Source of the DNA: Manduca sexta | Lineage: Eukaryota; Arthropoda; Insecta; Lepidoptera; Sphingidae | Assembly: GCF_014839805.1 (NCBI RefSeq) | Contig: NC_051120.1 | Coordinates: 62,001 to 126,000 of the forward strand | DNA: 64,000 nt | Direction: 5' to 3' | In this document: positions 37,201 to 47,600 of the stretch, piece after piece | Numbering within the stretch: the first letter of the stretch is position 1 | How the letters are laid out: the number at the start of each line of letters is the position of its first letter | Position numbers and translations under genes: made by a program | The notes under the pieces: generated by a model | Database searches by the model: none | What the model saw: only the letters and a program-made list of their open reading frames with translations | What the model was told of the DNA's origin: nothing

Positions 37201-37950
37201 TAAATCCTTTGAGTAATTCCCAATGTAATTTAAAAAATCCAAAGCATCACTAAAAATTACTTAAATAGTACCTGAACTTGTATAAAACCTATTTTTTTAT
37301 TTAGTATTTTTTTTGCGGCTGTAGGGACTACGTTCATTTTAATCTTACATTTTTCTATTTCCTTCCCTTCACGTAACTTTTACTATTTTTAATTGTAAGC
37401 AAAATCTATCTAAATAGATATGGATCCAGTAAAAATCGACTTAACGGCCAATGTGGCTCTCATTTCAACTAGCACATGTTCCTTTGTCTTTGAATTTGAA
37501 TCAGTGGGGAATCTAATATTAAGCATCAAAGATGTACTACCATTGCAATTACTATTTTTTTATCATTCCAAGAAATTCGTTGCAATAATTTTATCTCTCC
37601 CATTGACTAAACATTATAATTTGCCTAAAACCTAAAACAAATACACAAAATTATTCTTTAACAGAAGTCGTGCATCAGCCCAAGGAATAGCCGCTGCCTT
37701 TAACTATATTGTCACCTTCTTCGCCGCGAAAACTTACATCGATCTTGAGATCCAACTTAAGTTGTGGGGAACATTTGCTGTCTACGCTGGTTTCGCTTAC
37801 GCCGGAACTATATACCTGTACTTCTTCATGCCTGAAACAGAAGGAATCCCACTTCAAGATATTGAGAGTTTTTACAAAGGAAAACTCAGGACTTTCGCAA
37901 ATGATCCGTTTATTAATTTCTTTAGAAAAATATTTAGGATAAAGCCATGA
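19175..37950 (+). CDS. Sugar transporter gene 1 (Tret1-like, MFS sugar porter), eight coding exons, one frameshift
   Basis: Coding exons: 19175-19231, 29731-29866, 30774-31000, 31469-31625, 32297-32520, 34695-34866, 36387-36673 and 37665-37950 (stop TGA). Intron phases 0,1,2,0,2,0,2 fit exactly with GT-AG sites. The start is CAAAATGA, close to the insect consensus. Sugar-porter motifs appear in order: D-x2-GRK in 'GPIVDYFGRK' (TM2-3 loop), 'YVGEITEPSIRG' (after TM4), 'PETPVWLLSQGR' (after TM6), 'LLGEIFPFRSRA' (TM10-11) and 'FFMPETEG' (after TM12). Without the frameshift the length is 515 aa, normal for the family. The expected role is facilitated transport of a sugar such as trehalose or glucose across the plasma membrane; the substrate is not shown by sequence, and the usual QQ-x-SG motif of TM7 is replaced. 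Exon 3 carries a 2-bp deletion near 30921-30926. The first intron (10.5 kb) spans the gap at 22810. Gene 2, directly downstream, is its tandem paralogue. Confidence 0.85.
21182..21312. repeat. Dispersed repeat shared with 6959-7085
   Basis: It shares a series of short blocks ending 'aaatagacaatttaataaag' with the stretch near 6959. Non-coding and unclassified. Confidence 0.45.
22810..23309. other. Assembly gap (500 N) between contigs 2 and 3, inside gene 1 intron 1
   Basis: Nominal 500-N gap. The order and orientation of contigs 2 and 3 are supported indirectly: the exon at 19175 on contig 2 fits in phase and content with the exon at 29731 on contig 3. Confidence 0.9.
23606..23925. mobile_element. 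MITE-like repeat, copy 1
   Basis: Its ends are roughly inverted: 'agcccgtattaa' on the left and, on the minus strand, 'agggctatattaataaa' on the right. The interior shares blocks with 56650-56990, including 'agctcttaaatgaca', 'ggtttatta' and 'caatacactaaatgt'. Non-coding. Class uncertain; it resembles a Tc1/mariner-type or other DNA-transposon derivative. Confidence 0.5.
24840..25135. repeat. GC-rich probable LINE-derived segment
   Basis: Sharply more GC-rich than its surroundings, with pyrimidine-rich runs and short overlapping frames on both strands. No protein domain is recognised. It looks like a 5' or 3' UTR piece of a retroelement, but no second copy in this window confirms it. Confidence 0.35.
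26225..26530 (+). mobile_element. Dispersed repeat with the 'gacgagacgagcttgccgtt' head, copy 1
   Basis: It matches 62872-63178 over its full length: the 'gacgagcttgcc' head, 'ttgtttggtatt', 'gggatgttaa'-like, 'tgactacacac' and 'cttggcggc' blocks, ending 'ggcggactc...agatgagag'. A more diverged piece lies at 57030-57200, and an inverted head lies in the Harbinger-like element near 8990. Likely a SINE or LINE 3' end typical of Lepidoptera. Confidence 0.65.
26652..26835 (-). mobile_element. tRNA-type SINE on the minus strand
   Basis: The plus strand shows 'gggattcgaatccaggacct' near the right end. This is the reverse complement of a Pol III B box (GGTTCGAATCC type) in a tRNA-like head. The body 'gcacaaattccagactccgg' matches 32657 (minus) and 32990 (plus). 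The frames around 26600-26899 are only readings through this SINE. Confidence 0.7.
27590..28060 (+). mobile_element. Probable LINE fragment (end of reverse transcriptase ORF and tail)
   Basis: The reading around 27690-27745 gives 'SLDRWRDIVRRKLMRRD'. It resembles the 'DR-x-W-R-x-IV' end of lepidopteran LINE polyproteins. It is followed by the common tail block 'ggtcacgaccctaagaactg' and a 'cgcagcttcgcccgcgtgaa' retroelement tail at 27855. Broken and non-functional. Assigned by general resemblance only. Confidence 0.45.
29402..29500 (+). repeat. tRNA-like SINE head
   Basis: It contains 'ctcctgtggcgtagcgggcg' followed, about 40 bp on, by 'gtgttcgattcccgg', which look like Pol III A and B boxes. 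No long body is recognised. It lies just upstream of the second coding exon of gene 1. Confidence 0.45.
30002..30320 (+). mobile_element. SINE copy in intron 2 of gene 1
   Basis: It shows the full order of blocks of the 9246 and 12066 copies, with more substitutions and small deletions. It ends 'gtataatacagagctt' followed by an AT-rich run. Confidence 0.7.
30590..30715 (+). repeat. Partial copy of the 'cagtcgacacaatta' repeat (3' half)
   Basis: It contains 'tttacaccttgtatgcggtg' and '...ctatcttaccaccagaa', the end of the family seen at 35099 and 39708. The frame at 30571-30999 starts in this repeat and is not a separate gene. Confidence 0.45.
30774..31000 (+). pseudogene. Third coding exon of transporter gene 1 with a 2-bp deletion
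   Basis: The exon encodes TM2 to TM4 ('GPIVDYFGRKRASF', 'NIPHLVAWVLGYFAW'). After the residues 'NLPS' at about 30922 the frame slips: the downstream part reads 'FIANGLLGLGTGLMEAP' only in another frame. It is 227 bp, against 229 bp for the same exon of gene 2, and the splice sites are intact. Either this allele is broken or the base calls are wrong. The latter is plausible because gene 2 on the same contig also shows isolated indels. Confidence 0.7.
31062..31195. repeat. Repeat pair member within gene 1 introns (with 33899-34043)
   Basis: Both stretches run 'ttcgatctatct', 'acaaa..ttttgacat', 'cttacaaat', then 'gggat...gatcgttta' and 'aaaacg'. Diverged copies of an unclassified non-coding repeat. 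Confidence 0.45.
31882..32235 (+). mobile_element. SINE-like repeat, most complete copy, intron 4 of gene 1
   Basis: It has 'ggccacgctggccaatctc', 'tgcgcaatacataggtacac' and 'tagtccggtgggacagcaat'. Towards the right it has 'gattcgaacccaggacctc', the reverse complement of a B box. That suggests a tRNA-like head at the right end, transcribed on the minus strand. Related copies lie at 10384 and 39105. Confidence 0.55.
32657..32860 (-). mobile_element. tRNA-type SINE, minus strand, intron 5 of gene 1
   Basis: It shares 'cgccatattggacacaaatt' and 'gggctgatactgaacagaaa' with 26652, and has 'cggaattcgaacccagtac' as an inverted B box. Another copy lies in opposite orientation only 130 bp to the right (32990). 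Confidence 0.65.
32990..33175 (+). mobile_element. tRNA-type SINE, plus strand
   Basis: It begins 'gactgccttggtggcatagt' (A-box-like), followed by 'ctcgggttcgatttccgag' (B box), then 'gtttttctgttcagtaacag' and 'tgtgcgatagggcgattgg'. This is the same family as 32657 in the opposite orientation, so the two can form a hairpin in the transcript. Confidence 0.7.
33310..33525 (+). mobile_element. Retroelement tail, second copy of the 6519 type
   Basis: The blocks 'caaattacacaaaatcatta', 'atgtaaagtttcatccaaat' and 'cctcacaaactttcgcattt' follow in the same order as at 6600-6770. Confidence 0.55.
33899..34043. repeat. Repeat pair member (with 31062-31195)
   Basis: See the entry at 31062. This copy retains 'gatcgtttattgaaaacgct' at its right end. 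It abuts the MITE at 34060. Confidence 0.45.
34060..34228. mobile_element. PIF/Harbinger-like MITE, 169 bp
   Basis: Terminal inverted repeats read GGGCCGGCGCATATA on the left and GTGCCGGCGCATATA on the right (minus strand). TAA flanks both sides (34057-34059 and 34229-34231), a 3-bp target duplication of Harbinger type. No coding capacity. Located in intron 5 of gene 1. Confidence 0.65.
34257..34450 (+). mobile_element. Retroelement tail
   Basis: It starts 'tagcttttacttgcggatcc' and has 'ccgggataaaaagaagccta' and 'gcaatacatcggtgaaaccg'. Related blocks occur at 10755-10870. Non-coding remnant. Confidence 0.5.
35099..35335 (+). repeat. Full copy of the 'cagtcgacacaatta' repeat, intron 6 of gene 1
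   Basis: It starts 'gcacaaggtgactccatggt', runs through 'tgatgataagtggagtgggg' and 'cagtcgacacaattatgtcg', and ends 'aacaccagcaaa'. The whole is parallel to 39708-39938. It is about 235 bp long with no visible coding region. Confidence 0.6.
35619..35827. mobile_element. GC-rich hAT-type MITE, 209 bp
   Basis: The ends are CAGAGGTGGC on the left and CAGTGGCGGC on the right (minus strand). The flanks TTTATAAT and GATATAAT agree at six of eight positions, fitting an aged 8-bp target duplication. Base composition is strikingly GC-rich compared with the AT-rich intron. The overlapping open frames at 35605 and 35624 are by-products of this composition. Confidence 0.6.
36800..36932. repeat. Hairpin-forming inverted repeat, intron 7 of gene 1
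   Basis: The left arm 'taaaattaaactacttttcg' (36800) and the right arm 'cgaaaagtagtttaatttta' (ending 36932) are reverse complements. They are separated by 'ccgtgaccatgaaggctgcg' and 'aagccttcgaaacgtc', which contain a smaller palindrome. Related sequence is seen near 720-960 and 7770-7900. Likely a MITE relic. Confidence 0.6.
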
Positions 37951-38046
37951 TCTCATCGATTAGATTAAGATGTACTGATGATTAACTTTATTAATTTAGG
38001 AATTATTATTAAATTAATATTTAAGATCTTCTTTAGTATCATTTAT

Positions 38047-38052
38047 AATAAA
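38047..38052 (+). terminator. Candidate poly(A) signal of gene 1
   Basis: AATAAA lies 97 bp after the stop codon at 37950, the first canonical signal downstream. Confidence 0.5.
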
Positions 38053-38384
38053 CCTTTCATAGCATCATAATGTTCAACTTAAATTATTATGGAATATTCC
38101 AATTCCATTTTTAATCAAATTGAAGACAATAATTTCTTACTCGAAATGAAAGGTTTAAATAATAAAATACTTACTACATGGTAACTATTTGAATACCCTG
38201 GAAAAGTTTTGTTGGTAAGACTAAAATGTTAACAGAAAATATATATAAACACCAAAATAAGAACATAAAAAGTTTGAAAATATTTTAGTAACATTTTGTT
38301 TTCTCCAAATACACTTTAAAAAACCGTGTAAAATAAAATAAACAAATAATGATAAACGAGTGTACGATATTGTGCTAAACGTAC

Positions 38385-38392
38385 TATAAATA
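38385..38392 (+). promoter_or_regulatory. Candidate TATA box of gene 2
   Basis: TATAAATA sits 168 bp upstream of the start codon at 38553 and after the gene 1 poly(A) signal. A start site about 30 bp downstream would give a 5' UTR of roughly 130-140 bp. This AT-rich DNA makes chance matches likely. Confidence 0.3.
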
Positions 38393-38552
38393 ATGCCACC
38401 GTAGGTTGTGCCTTATTATCTGTATTCATTCACCTGAACCCATCTGAACCGAACACGCGTGTTTTACAAAATACCCACATAGAAAAAATGTGAATTAATT
38501 TACAATTTTAAATATTTTCAATTAAATTGTATGCAAGTGAGTGTTTTAAATA

Positions 38553-38621
38553 ATGGTACTTAAATTGCAAATTGAGGATGTGAATCCAGCTCCAAGTCGA
38601 CTAAGATCTGTAACCTCACAA
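38553..38621 (+). CDS. First coding exon of transporter gene 2
   Basis: Twenty-three codons from ATG, ending '...RLRSVTSQ' at CAA|GTAAGT in phase 0. The next exon (41872) continues with LLSCMSPNLLLL, the start of TM1. The cytoplasmic tail differs completely from that of gene 1 apart from the closing S-Q, whereas the TM1 exons are clearly similar. Confidence 0.7.
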
Positions 38622-41600
38622 GTAAGTATGTTTAAAAATGAATATTGAAATGTGTTGTTATTAAATATATGTATGCTAATGACTATGTGTACCACCTGAA
38701 GCCTCGCAACGGCTTATAATATTTTTTAAATTATCTAGGACACCAGACTCATAAAAATACTCTAAGCTGTCAGTATTTATGTATAAAATTTAATATTATT
38801 TACATTGAATTGCCAAGGGTGACATTCAAAACAAAACGTGCATCGCAATTATAACATATACTTACTTTTATACAATTGATTCGAATTGTTATAAAATATA
38901 CAAAAATTCTACATCTTTTGCCTATAATAATTCCATACCGGAGCTAGGAATACAAGTTGATGCAATCAATTATCACTAAATGGGAAATTCTGTACTGCGT
39001 ATTTATTAGAATTCTCTTCAATTCCACGACATAAAAATACCAAAATCAGTTTGAACGTAATGACATTTCCATTTAAAGTAACGGTTTTAAATATACAGTA
39101 ATTAGAGCAGGACATTGATGGTTATTTAGGATATTAATGTTATCCCGGGTTTTTCTATCTTAAAAAATACACAGTCGCAGCACGAAGTCAGGACGTTAGC
39201 GGTGTGATACCATGCCTCGAAAAAAGCACGTAAAGCCGTTGGTCCTGCGCCTGATCTATCTCCGGTCATGTCAGATTGCCGTCTTACCGAACTATGAAAG
39301 TGAAGGAACAGAGAGTGCACCTGTGTATTGCGCACACACTCGTACACTATAATATCTACTGCGTATTTGGTTGATTTCCGATTGGATTGGCAACCCTAGG
39401 CCAAATTCCGTTAGAAAGGAATCAATCAAATATTAATAAAATGAAGGTCTATGACTTAACTGATTGCACTCTGATTTTGGATTCTAGAATTGTTGTACTA
39501 GCTTCATCGTCCCTAATAATATCAAAACCTCTTTATGTGCCACATACTTTAGAAAACGAAATAAAATTACTTTTACTTCATATAAGAGATATCAATAAAA
39601 CCTGGCAAAAGAATATGGTAGTCTAAAATCTGAATTCAAATTGTATTAAAATTCCTTTTTGGAAAAGCAAAAGCTATTCAAAATGCAACCCTATTTTTAT
39701 GCGTGCACGACAAACTGCATCTGATGGTAAGTGGAATGGGGTTCAATAGAATGTCAATGACGAGAGACGATTACCCCTCGACAGTCGACACAATTATGCC
39801 GTCCTGTTGGAACCATATATACGCAGGTTGATACCGGAACGCGACGCCCTTACGAGGGCTGGGTTTAAACACCTTGTATACGGTGATAGCTCTCCGTACT
39901 GATATAAAATATATTCTACCACCAGCAAAAACTCGACGATTTGCGAGCATTGTTTTACTCTGATTAGGGCTTGGAAGAATAATACCGTATATATTTGAAA
40001 ATGCTATGTTATTCTATAATAATTATATTTAAAAAGGGAAAAAAAGACAGCGTAATTTAAATTGTCAATAATTTAAAAATGTGAGCACTGAAAACAAAAA
40101 TTGACCGGTGTCGTGGTACACTGTCAACATAAGTTGAGTCCAGTCCTATTGCCACTCAAAAACCATATATATCTAAATAGTTTGTAATACTCTATTGATA
40201 TTAACTCTCGGTATTAAGTGGTGGCAATAAAGAAGTAATCTTTTATGTTATGACAAAATAAATAAAAATAGATAATTAAGAACCTACGTTAAGTGATAGC
40301 AGTAAGTTATTGACATGGCATCCATGGCAAAACAATCCTTTTGATATTCCATTCGCTTTCTTCATATAGTAAGTCAATACAGAATTGATAAATTACATTG
40401 AAGTTTACAATTTTTCATTATTTACGATATTGTTTTCATTTTCTTATTGGACCAACTGTCATGTGGCAAGGTTATGTAAGATAATAATATAATAAATTCA
40501 CTTCAACAAACAAACCTACTATGGAATATTATTGCCGGAATCCTAAAGTTCATTCTTTATCGACTGAGTACTGAGTTAATATTAATAAACATCACTACTC
40601 GTGTAAAAATGAAATCACCGTACACAAGTATTTATTTTTGCAGCAAGCACGTATTTTTCATTTATGGTACAGACATATTATTACATTGTACAAAAAGTGG
40701 TAAATTTTTTCTTATGTTTACGCGAATGTTAAACATCGAAATAAAATTAGTTTTCGAAGTTTAACGCAGTTTTAACATTTTGATTTTCTTTAAATCAATT
40801 TAAAAATAATTTGTATAATTGTAAAATGTAGTTAGATATTATAAATTTGACTTTCCGGACGTCTAACACCTCAGTTCGCCCCGTTACCATCAGATTACCA
40901 TGAAGGGTTTAATCTTCAAAACGTCGTGAGTAAATTAAATAAAAAAAGTAATTTTATTCCGACAAAAAGTGGTTTTGTATAAACTGAAATTTGATTGATG
41001 GCTAGTTGCCAGCCTTGGGACATTACCAACGCCAGTCAGAATTTGAACATACTAAGTATTGCCTGGTACATTGCCAAAGTCATTCTAAGACAGCTAATGA
41101 GATACATACAACATTACCTATAATCCCTGAGCCACAACAAAACTTGCCTTTTTACTTGGTGGCAGAAATGTTAATGAATAATGCCTCTCTTTTAATTTTT
41201 TAATAACCTTTGATTTATAAAATCGACGAAAGCTTAGCTTGGAACAAAACAGTCTGTAGAGACAAAGGTCTGCAAGTTCAAACCCAAAGGCACACACCTC
41301 TGAGTGTTCCAAGTTACGTGTGTTTATGAATTATTATCGTTTTAACAGTGAAGGAAAACATCGTGAGGAAACCTACATACCTAAGAATTCTACATTAGAA
41401 TTTGGTAGTATGGGAAATCTGTCAACCTGTACTAACGTGTTGGAAAAGGTCTAAACCAGTGTTTCCCAACCATTTTTTGGCCATGCCCCACCTTAACATT
41501 TCTAAAATTTTTATTACCACCCATCCACCATACATAATTTTTAACCTTTAAAAATTGTTTTATTCCCTTAAAAAATATAAATGATAAGTTTTAGGAAGAA

Positions 41601-44600
41601 ATCCCTATGAAATTGTTATCAAAACATCGTAAGTAAAATTTCAAAACATATAATGAAAAACTGAAAATTCTGTTTAAATTGCCCCCTGTGGGCGTGGGCC
41701 CCACGTCGGGAAACACTAGTCTAAACAATCTCGGTAGTAGAGGATACTCATCCAGCAGTAGGACAATATTAATATAGAGCTGTTATTTATTTTTTAATAT
41801 CATAATCGACACAGTAAACAAAAAATTATCCAAAAAGAAATATATTCAAAATCGGCATATATTATTTCCAGTTACTATCATGCATGTCTCCAAACCTGCT
41901 ACTCTTGGATCTCGGAATGGCGATCAGTTTCGCTACAATCGCTTTACCAGATCTGCTGAACGCAAAGGACGGATTGTCCCTGACAGAAACACAGGCGTCA
42001 TGGTTCGGTGAGTCCATTGTGATATTGTATTCATAATTGTTAAATGTCCATGAAAAATTTAATGTTTAAGCTATTATTTTATGAACGCGTCGTCCCGTGA
42101 TCACATATGCCGTCTAACGCAAAATTAATAGCAGATGTAAAAAGAATTCTGTCAATATTGCTTACTATTTTTATTGTTGTGTTGTTTATATTATGTTGAT
42201 AATATTTTGAAAAAGCTTATCTAAACAATGCCAATTTAATCAATACTATACGTTCTATATACATATGTAGTTATCTAGGTAAGTTTCTTTTGTCGTCTAC
42301 TAAGTCACAACGGAAAGATGTTAATGTGTCAGTAGAAACTAGATAAAATTTACCTTGTAATCTCTTATGGCAGATAAAATTTCGCATACAAAGTAGAGAA
42401 AGCAAGTCATAAGTCATAAAATGTAAATAGATAAATAGTCGCAGATTTACAATGATCTCGGATAGCTTTTATCAGAGATAAAATATTGACTGTGAGATAA
42501 AAAAAGAATTAAACAAATACACTGGCATGCGTTAGATATTTGCCCAAGTACAATCAGCCGAAGCAAATTTTATTAATTGCCAATGGTCCCGTCAAACGTT
42601 GGTCTCAGATAGACCGCAGTTTATGTTAGCATCTTTTAGGTCTCGACAAAAGTGCCATAGGTATATGATCCAAAATTATTATATGCTTCAAGTCGGAACT
42701 AACAAAACTCCGACAATTTTTTAAAATTATGATCGGTTAGATGATTTCGGAGATTAGCGTATACAAAAAAAATATATATACAAAAATCACCCACATTACT
42801 GCCGTTGATTTTTCAAAATTATTCTTTGATTAACCTTGTTCTGATTATTAGGAACACAAGAATAAAAGAATCAGTAAAGCCGGTCGAGCCATTTTCACGT
42901 GATGCGCATTCATACAAGTGGCAACTGATTTTTATTTAGTATAAATTACGGCAATTGGTTTTGTCTATAAACATAAATTGTTTGGAGTATATCGGGCCAT
43001 GTTTAGGCCAAATTTACTAACACAGCCAATTGCCGATTGTAATTGCCTGTAAATATTATTTTTTACGATCGCAGGTAGTTAGTATTAGTTACTTCAAACT
43101 TGACATTTATGTCATGGATTTTTTTATTAATTTGAATTTTATCTGGGGTAGATAATATCAAGATATCAACTGTATATAAAATTGCCACTTTGTCATCAAA
43201 TATCCCTAAATAATGATAAACATATACCTATGCTGTAACTGACCACTATTAGATCCAATAGTCTCTGAACAAAATGCATGTGGATTATGTATAAAAGAAC
43301 TGACAAGGTAACAAGGGCTTCTCAATTTCCCTACTCACTCTTAAAAAGCTGATTAAACCAGTTCCATTTTATCAAATGCGTACACACGAAATTTCTTTTA
43401 TGATAAGATGTTATTTGCAAATGTCATAACTGTAGTAATTATTCTCTAATTAGACCGTCGCGTCAAGGCAAAGACTTTAAACATTTTATCGTTTCAGGAA
43501 GTATATCGTATTTAACACAACCTTTTGGCGCCCTTCTGTCTGGACCCATTGTGGACTACTTCGGAAGGAAGAAAGCCAATTTTTTGGTGAACATTCCTCA
43601 TCTAGTAGCGTGGGTGCTCATGTATTTCGCATGGGATTTACCCACATTATTCATAGCTAACGCCTTGTTAGGTTTAGGCACTGGTGTTATGGAAGCACCA
43701 ATTAATTCTTATGTTGGAGAAATTAGGTGAGTAAGAAAGTATCTATTTACTTTATTTTATTTATAGCTTTGAAAAAAAAGGAAATGGGGTATGTAGAATT
43801 GGTAAGACATTATAATTAATTGTAAAGTTCGCATGTTTTGTTCATGCGTAAATGATAAAGATATGACGAGTAAAATTTTTATGAATCCTGCACAAAATTG
43901 TTGATACAATACGTATGTAATAAATACTATGTACGTCAATCCCGGGATCATTAATAAATATGTATAAATATTCATGAAATATTGTTATTTTATGAATAAC
44001 AATAAGACATAGTAAACAATATTAAGTTGAATGAATTCTCTAGGTATTCATATATGGAAAAATTTAGACCATTTAAAAATTGTTAAACCAGGAATATAAT
44101 AATATTCAGAAGAATGAATACTTACGTATTTGTAATTAAAAATATATTAAAAAGAAGTTAGACGGTAATAGATCTAACAACATTAATCAAATGATCCCTT
44201 GTTTCGAGAGACAGTGCGATTGATTTTAGTGCCTATATAATACTATCTTTTGCTCCTGGCTTCTTTTTAAGTCACACTATATGTCACTAGCTCTTATTAC
44301 CAAAATAGAGAAATTTAATTAGGTACATCTTAGAAACAAAAGCGAAATTACGATGAAATAAAATTTATCCCGATAAAAATTAATTCTTTCTCAAATTGAT
44401 TTATAATTGTGGTTTTTAGCGTCCCTAAATCAATTCATACAACTTGATAGTGTTTACTACGTCTTATTGTTATTCATGAAATAATCTTTTTTAATGCAAA
44501 TTAATAACTCATTAATGGACGTCAACCCGAGATTGTCGTACATAGCATTTGTTACATACGTATTTTATTCATCATTTTGTGCAGGATTTATAAAAAAAAT

Positions 44601-47600
44601 AACTCGTCATTCCCTTTATCATTTACGTAACAAAACATTCGAACTTCACATTTACTTATAATGTCTTACCATTTCTAAATACCTCATTTCTGATTATTTT
44701 CGTAATTAAAACCTTATGGTGTATATTTTCTCGAGATGAAAAGTAGCCTGTGTCCTTTTCAGGATCTTAAACTATCATCATAGCCAATTTTATCTAAATC
44801 CGTTTAGTACTTTTTGAGTTTATCGCGTTCAAACAGATGGGGGACTTTGTTCTAATACTTGTTGATTAATCTCAGTGGTGCTGTACCGAAAGTTCTTCGT
44901 AATTTCTAATACCACGACACAAGTCCTATTTCTAATATTAGAAGTAGGCCTTCGAGTGTGTAAAATGTATGTAAAAAAATCAGTATCACGAATAACAACA
45001 ATATCCATCAATTGGCTCGTCATCTATGTTTCCGTTAAAATAACACCAATTTGTAAGAATAGATCTTGCGTAACGATAATAAATTGAATCAATATACACT
45101 AATCGGAGCTAAATTATGCCAAATAAACAAGGATTTCGCCAGTTTTTCTACGAATTTGTTTTGACATCCCAATAGGCTTCATTAAGTAAACAGTGATTGA
45201 GACGTCAATAGCTTAAATTATTATACTTGCCGTATTCCTTATCTTAAAAAAAATTGTGCATTACTTTTCAGTGAACCATCAATACGAGGTGCATTGTGTA
45301 CTGTGACACAATTATTTACTCTCAATAGGAGTGCTCTTAATGTACTATCTGGGCACAGTAGTCAGTTGGAGGACGGCATCTCTCATTTGTTTAGCAGCAC
45401 CACTTGCTTCGATGCTGTTGATATTATTTGTAAGTATTATAACAATATTAACAGTAAATACCTCAGTTGACGCAATTACGTCAGTTAAAACTAATTTAAT
45501 ATTAAGAAATATACTGAGCATTCTTAATTTATCTATATATATAACAATGAATCCCTACATCCCTTGGTCACGCCATCACGCGTGAACGGCTGGACCGATT
45601 TCACTATTTTTTGTTGTTGTGTTTGTTATTGTCAGGAGAAGGTTCTTATGAAAGAAAAAATTCAAAAAATTGCGCGGAAAATTAGAAAATTTAAAAAAAA
45701 TTAACGATAATATTAATGTTATATAACTGTCAATTGTTTGAAATAACTGTCAGCGATTGACAGAATACGCGCTGCAAATTCATAGTTAAGACGGGACAAC
45801 GTCTGTCAGGAAAACATCTATGCATACCTGATTGGACAACGTCTGTCGGGTCAACTAGTGATCTATAAATTCAACAACAAGCAAAATTTAATTACAATTT
45901 TGTATATGCTAATTTTTTAGCTTATAAGGGGTTCCATTAATGTATATTAATTACATTTCAGGTGCCAGAAACTCCAGTATGGCTTTTGTCTCAGGGCAGA
46001 GAGAAGGATGCACTCAAAGCCCTGTGCTACCCTTCGTGGGTGGACGACGCCAGAACACGTTCAAAACGAGTACACCCAACTGGTAGTCTACACAAAGAAC
46101 TTGAAACGTTGTGTGATTTGCAAGACTGATGATTTGAAAATACTAGATTGTGAACATTTGAAGATTAACAGAATTCAAAGGTAAACTAAGATATTATACA
46201 CTTTTAAGATGATAGATAGATGAGATATGATAGGAGAGGGTGATGGAGGAGGAAGAGAGGATAATAGCTATAAAGGTCCATCTAGAAATCTAAGGTTTCA
46301 TAAATCTGGGGCCGCCCCATATTCAGCAATAGACATATTGTGTTTTATGATTATAACAATTCCAAAATAGGAGACTATTAATTTACTCCGCCATTTGTTA
46401 AACCTTATAGTTGAGACTTTTAGAAAGTTTCCAATTTCTTAGCAATACTAAGTAGTGTGGCAAACCTGACAACATACACAAACTCACATGTCGCAATAAA
46501 TAACGTAACATGAGTTTGAACATCATTGTATAACACTTTAAACAACCTGTCGTTTACATAAGAGGATAATGTACCAGATGGAAAAGAGAAAGATTTACAC
46601 ATTATAAATTCAGGCCATCAGATGACTTTTCGCAAGTACTGCTTTATATAAGTACAAGTTTTAAAAAATATTTAAAATCAATTTACTAAGAGTTAATTTG
46701 CCCAACATAATATATACGATACTAATAGAATTGAATAAATTGAAGGTGTCAATTTCATCATTTAAATTGTTCAATTACCCCGCTTTTAAATTCAGTCATG
46801 TTATAAATTATTTGATAGCATTTAATATAATTATCAAAAAATCAATCTTATGATTATCAAATTTAACAACTTAACTCCAGAATTATTTTCCATTGCAGGT
46901 TCATCCTTAGATTTAGATACGTATTTTTAGCCAAAGAAACACTTAGACCTTTAACGCTAGTGATGTTGTATTTTATGTTCTACGTGATGAGTGGACTCAC
47001 TCCGATCCGCCCAAATATGGTGAACGTGTGTAGAGCATTCGGCATGGCAGACGATGGAAAGAATATTGTGGTAAGTTTCTGTTAGTATATTGTTATGCAA
47101 TGCGATTTTGCCAATTAGTATACCAATTAACTAAATCAATATTACTAATCTATATAACGTCGCATTTCCTGAATTAATTTTATTAGAAGGCGAAGTTATT
47201 AAGGACCTGTCTCACAACTTCTAAGCAAATGCTACTCATCACATAAAAGTATAAGCCGATCAATTACAAAAGTCACACACTAAACTCCCAAAAGAATGGG
47301 AATTAAAATGAATAAGGCTCTAAGGACTAGTTTCATAAGTTTCAGGCAAATATATCGTATTAACAGCTCATGTAGATAGTACACATTTTATTAAGATTTT
47401 CTTGAGAGCACAGATTAGTAAGACCTTTGTATTTGGTACTTGGTCTTGTTGTTGTGTTAACTAACAATAAATCTATCAATCCAAAACCGTATTGATATCG
47501 TTATAAGATAATGATTTAACGAAACTAAAATAAAAATATTCTTTTGCTTTTCAGTTGACAGTTGGTATAATAACATTCATAACCAGCATTGTTGTGATCG

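Larger units (their letters stand above)
39951..41918. repeat. Segment duplicated at 1-1964
   Basis: Nearly identical to window positions 1-1964, including the nested SINE and hAT MITE. It covers the second half of intron 1 and the first 47 bases of exon 2 of gene 2. The match stops where contig 1 meets its gap, so its true right end is not visible. Confidence 0.9.
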
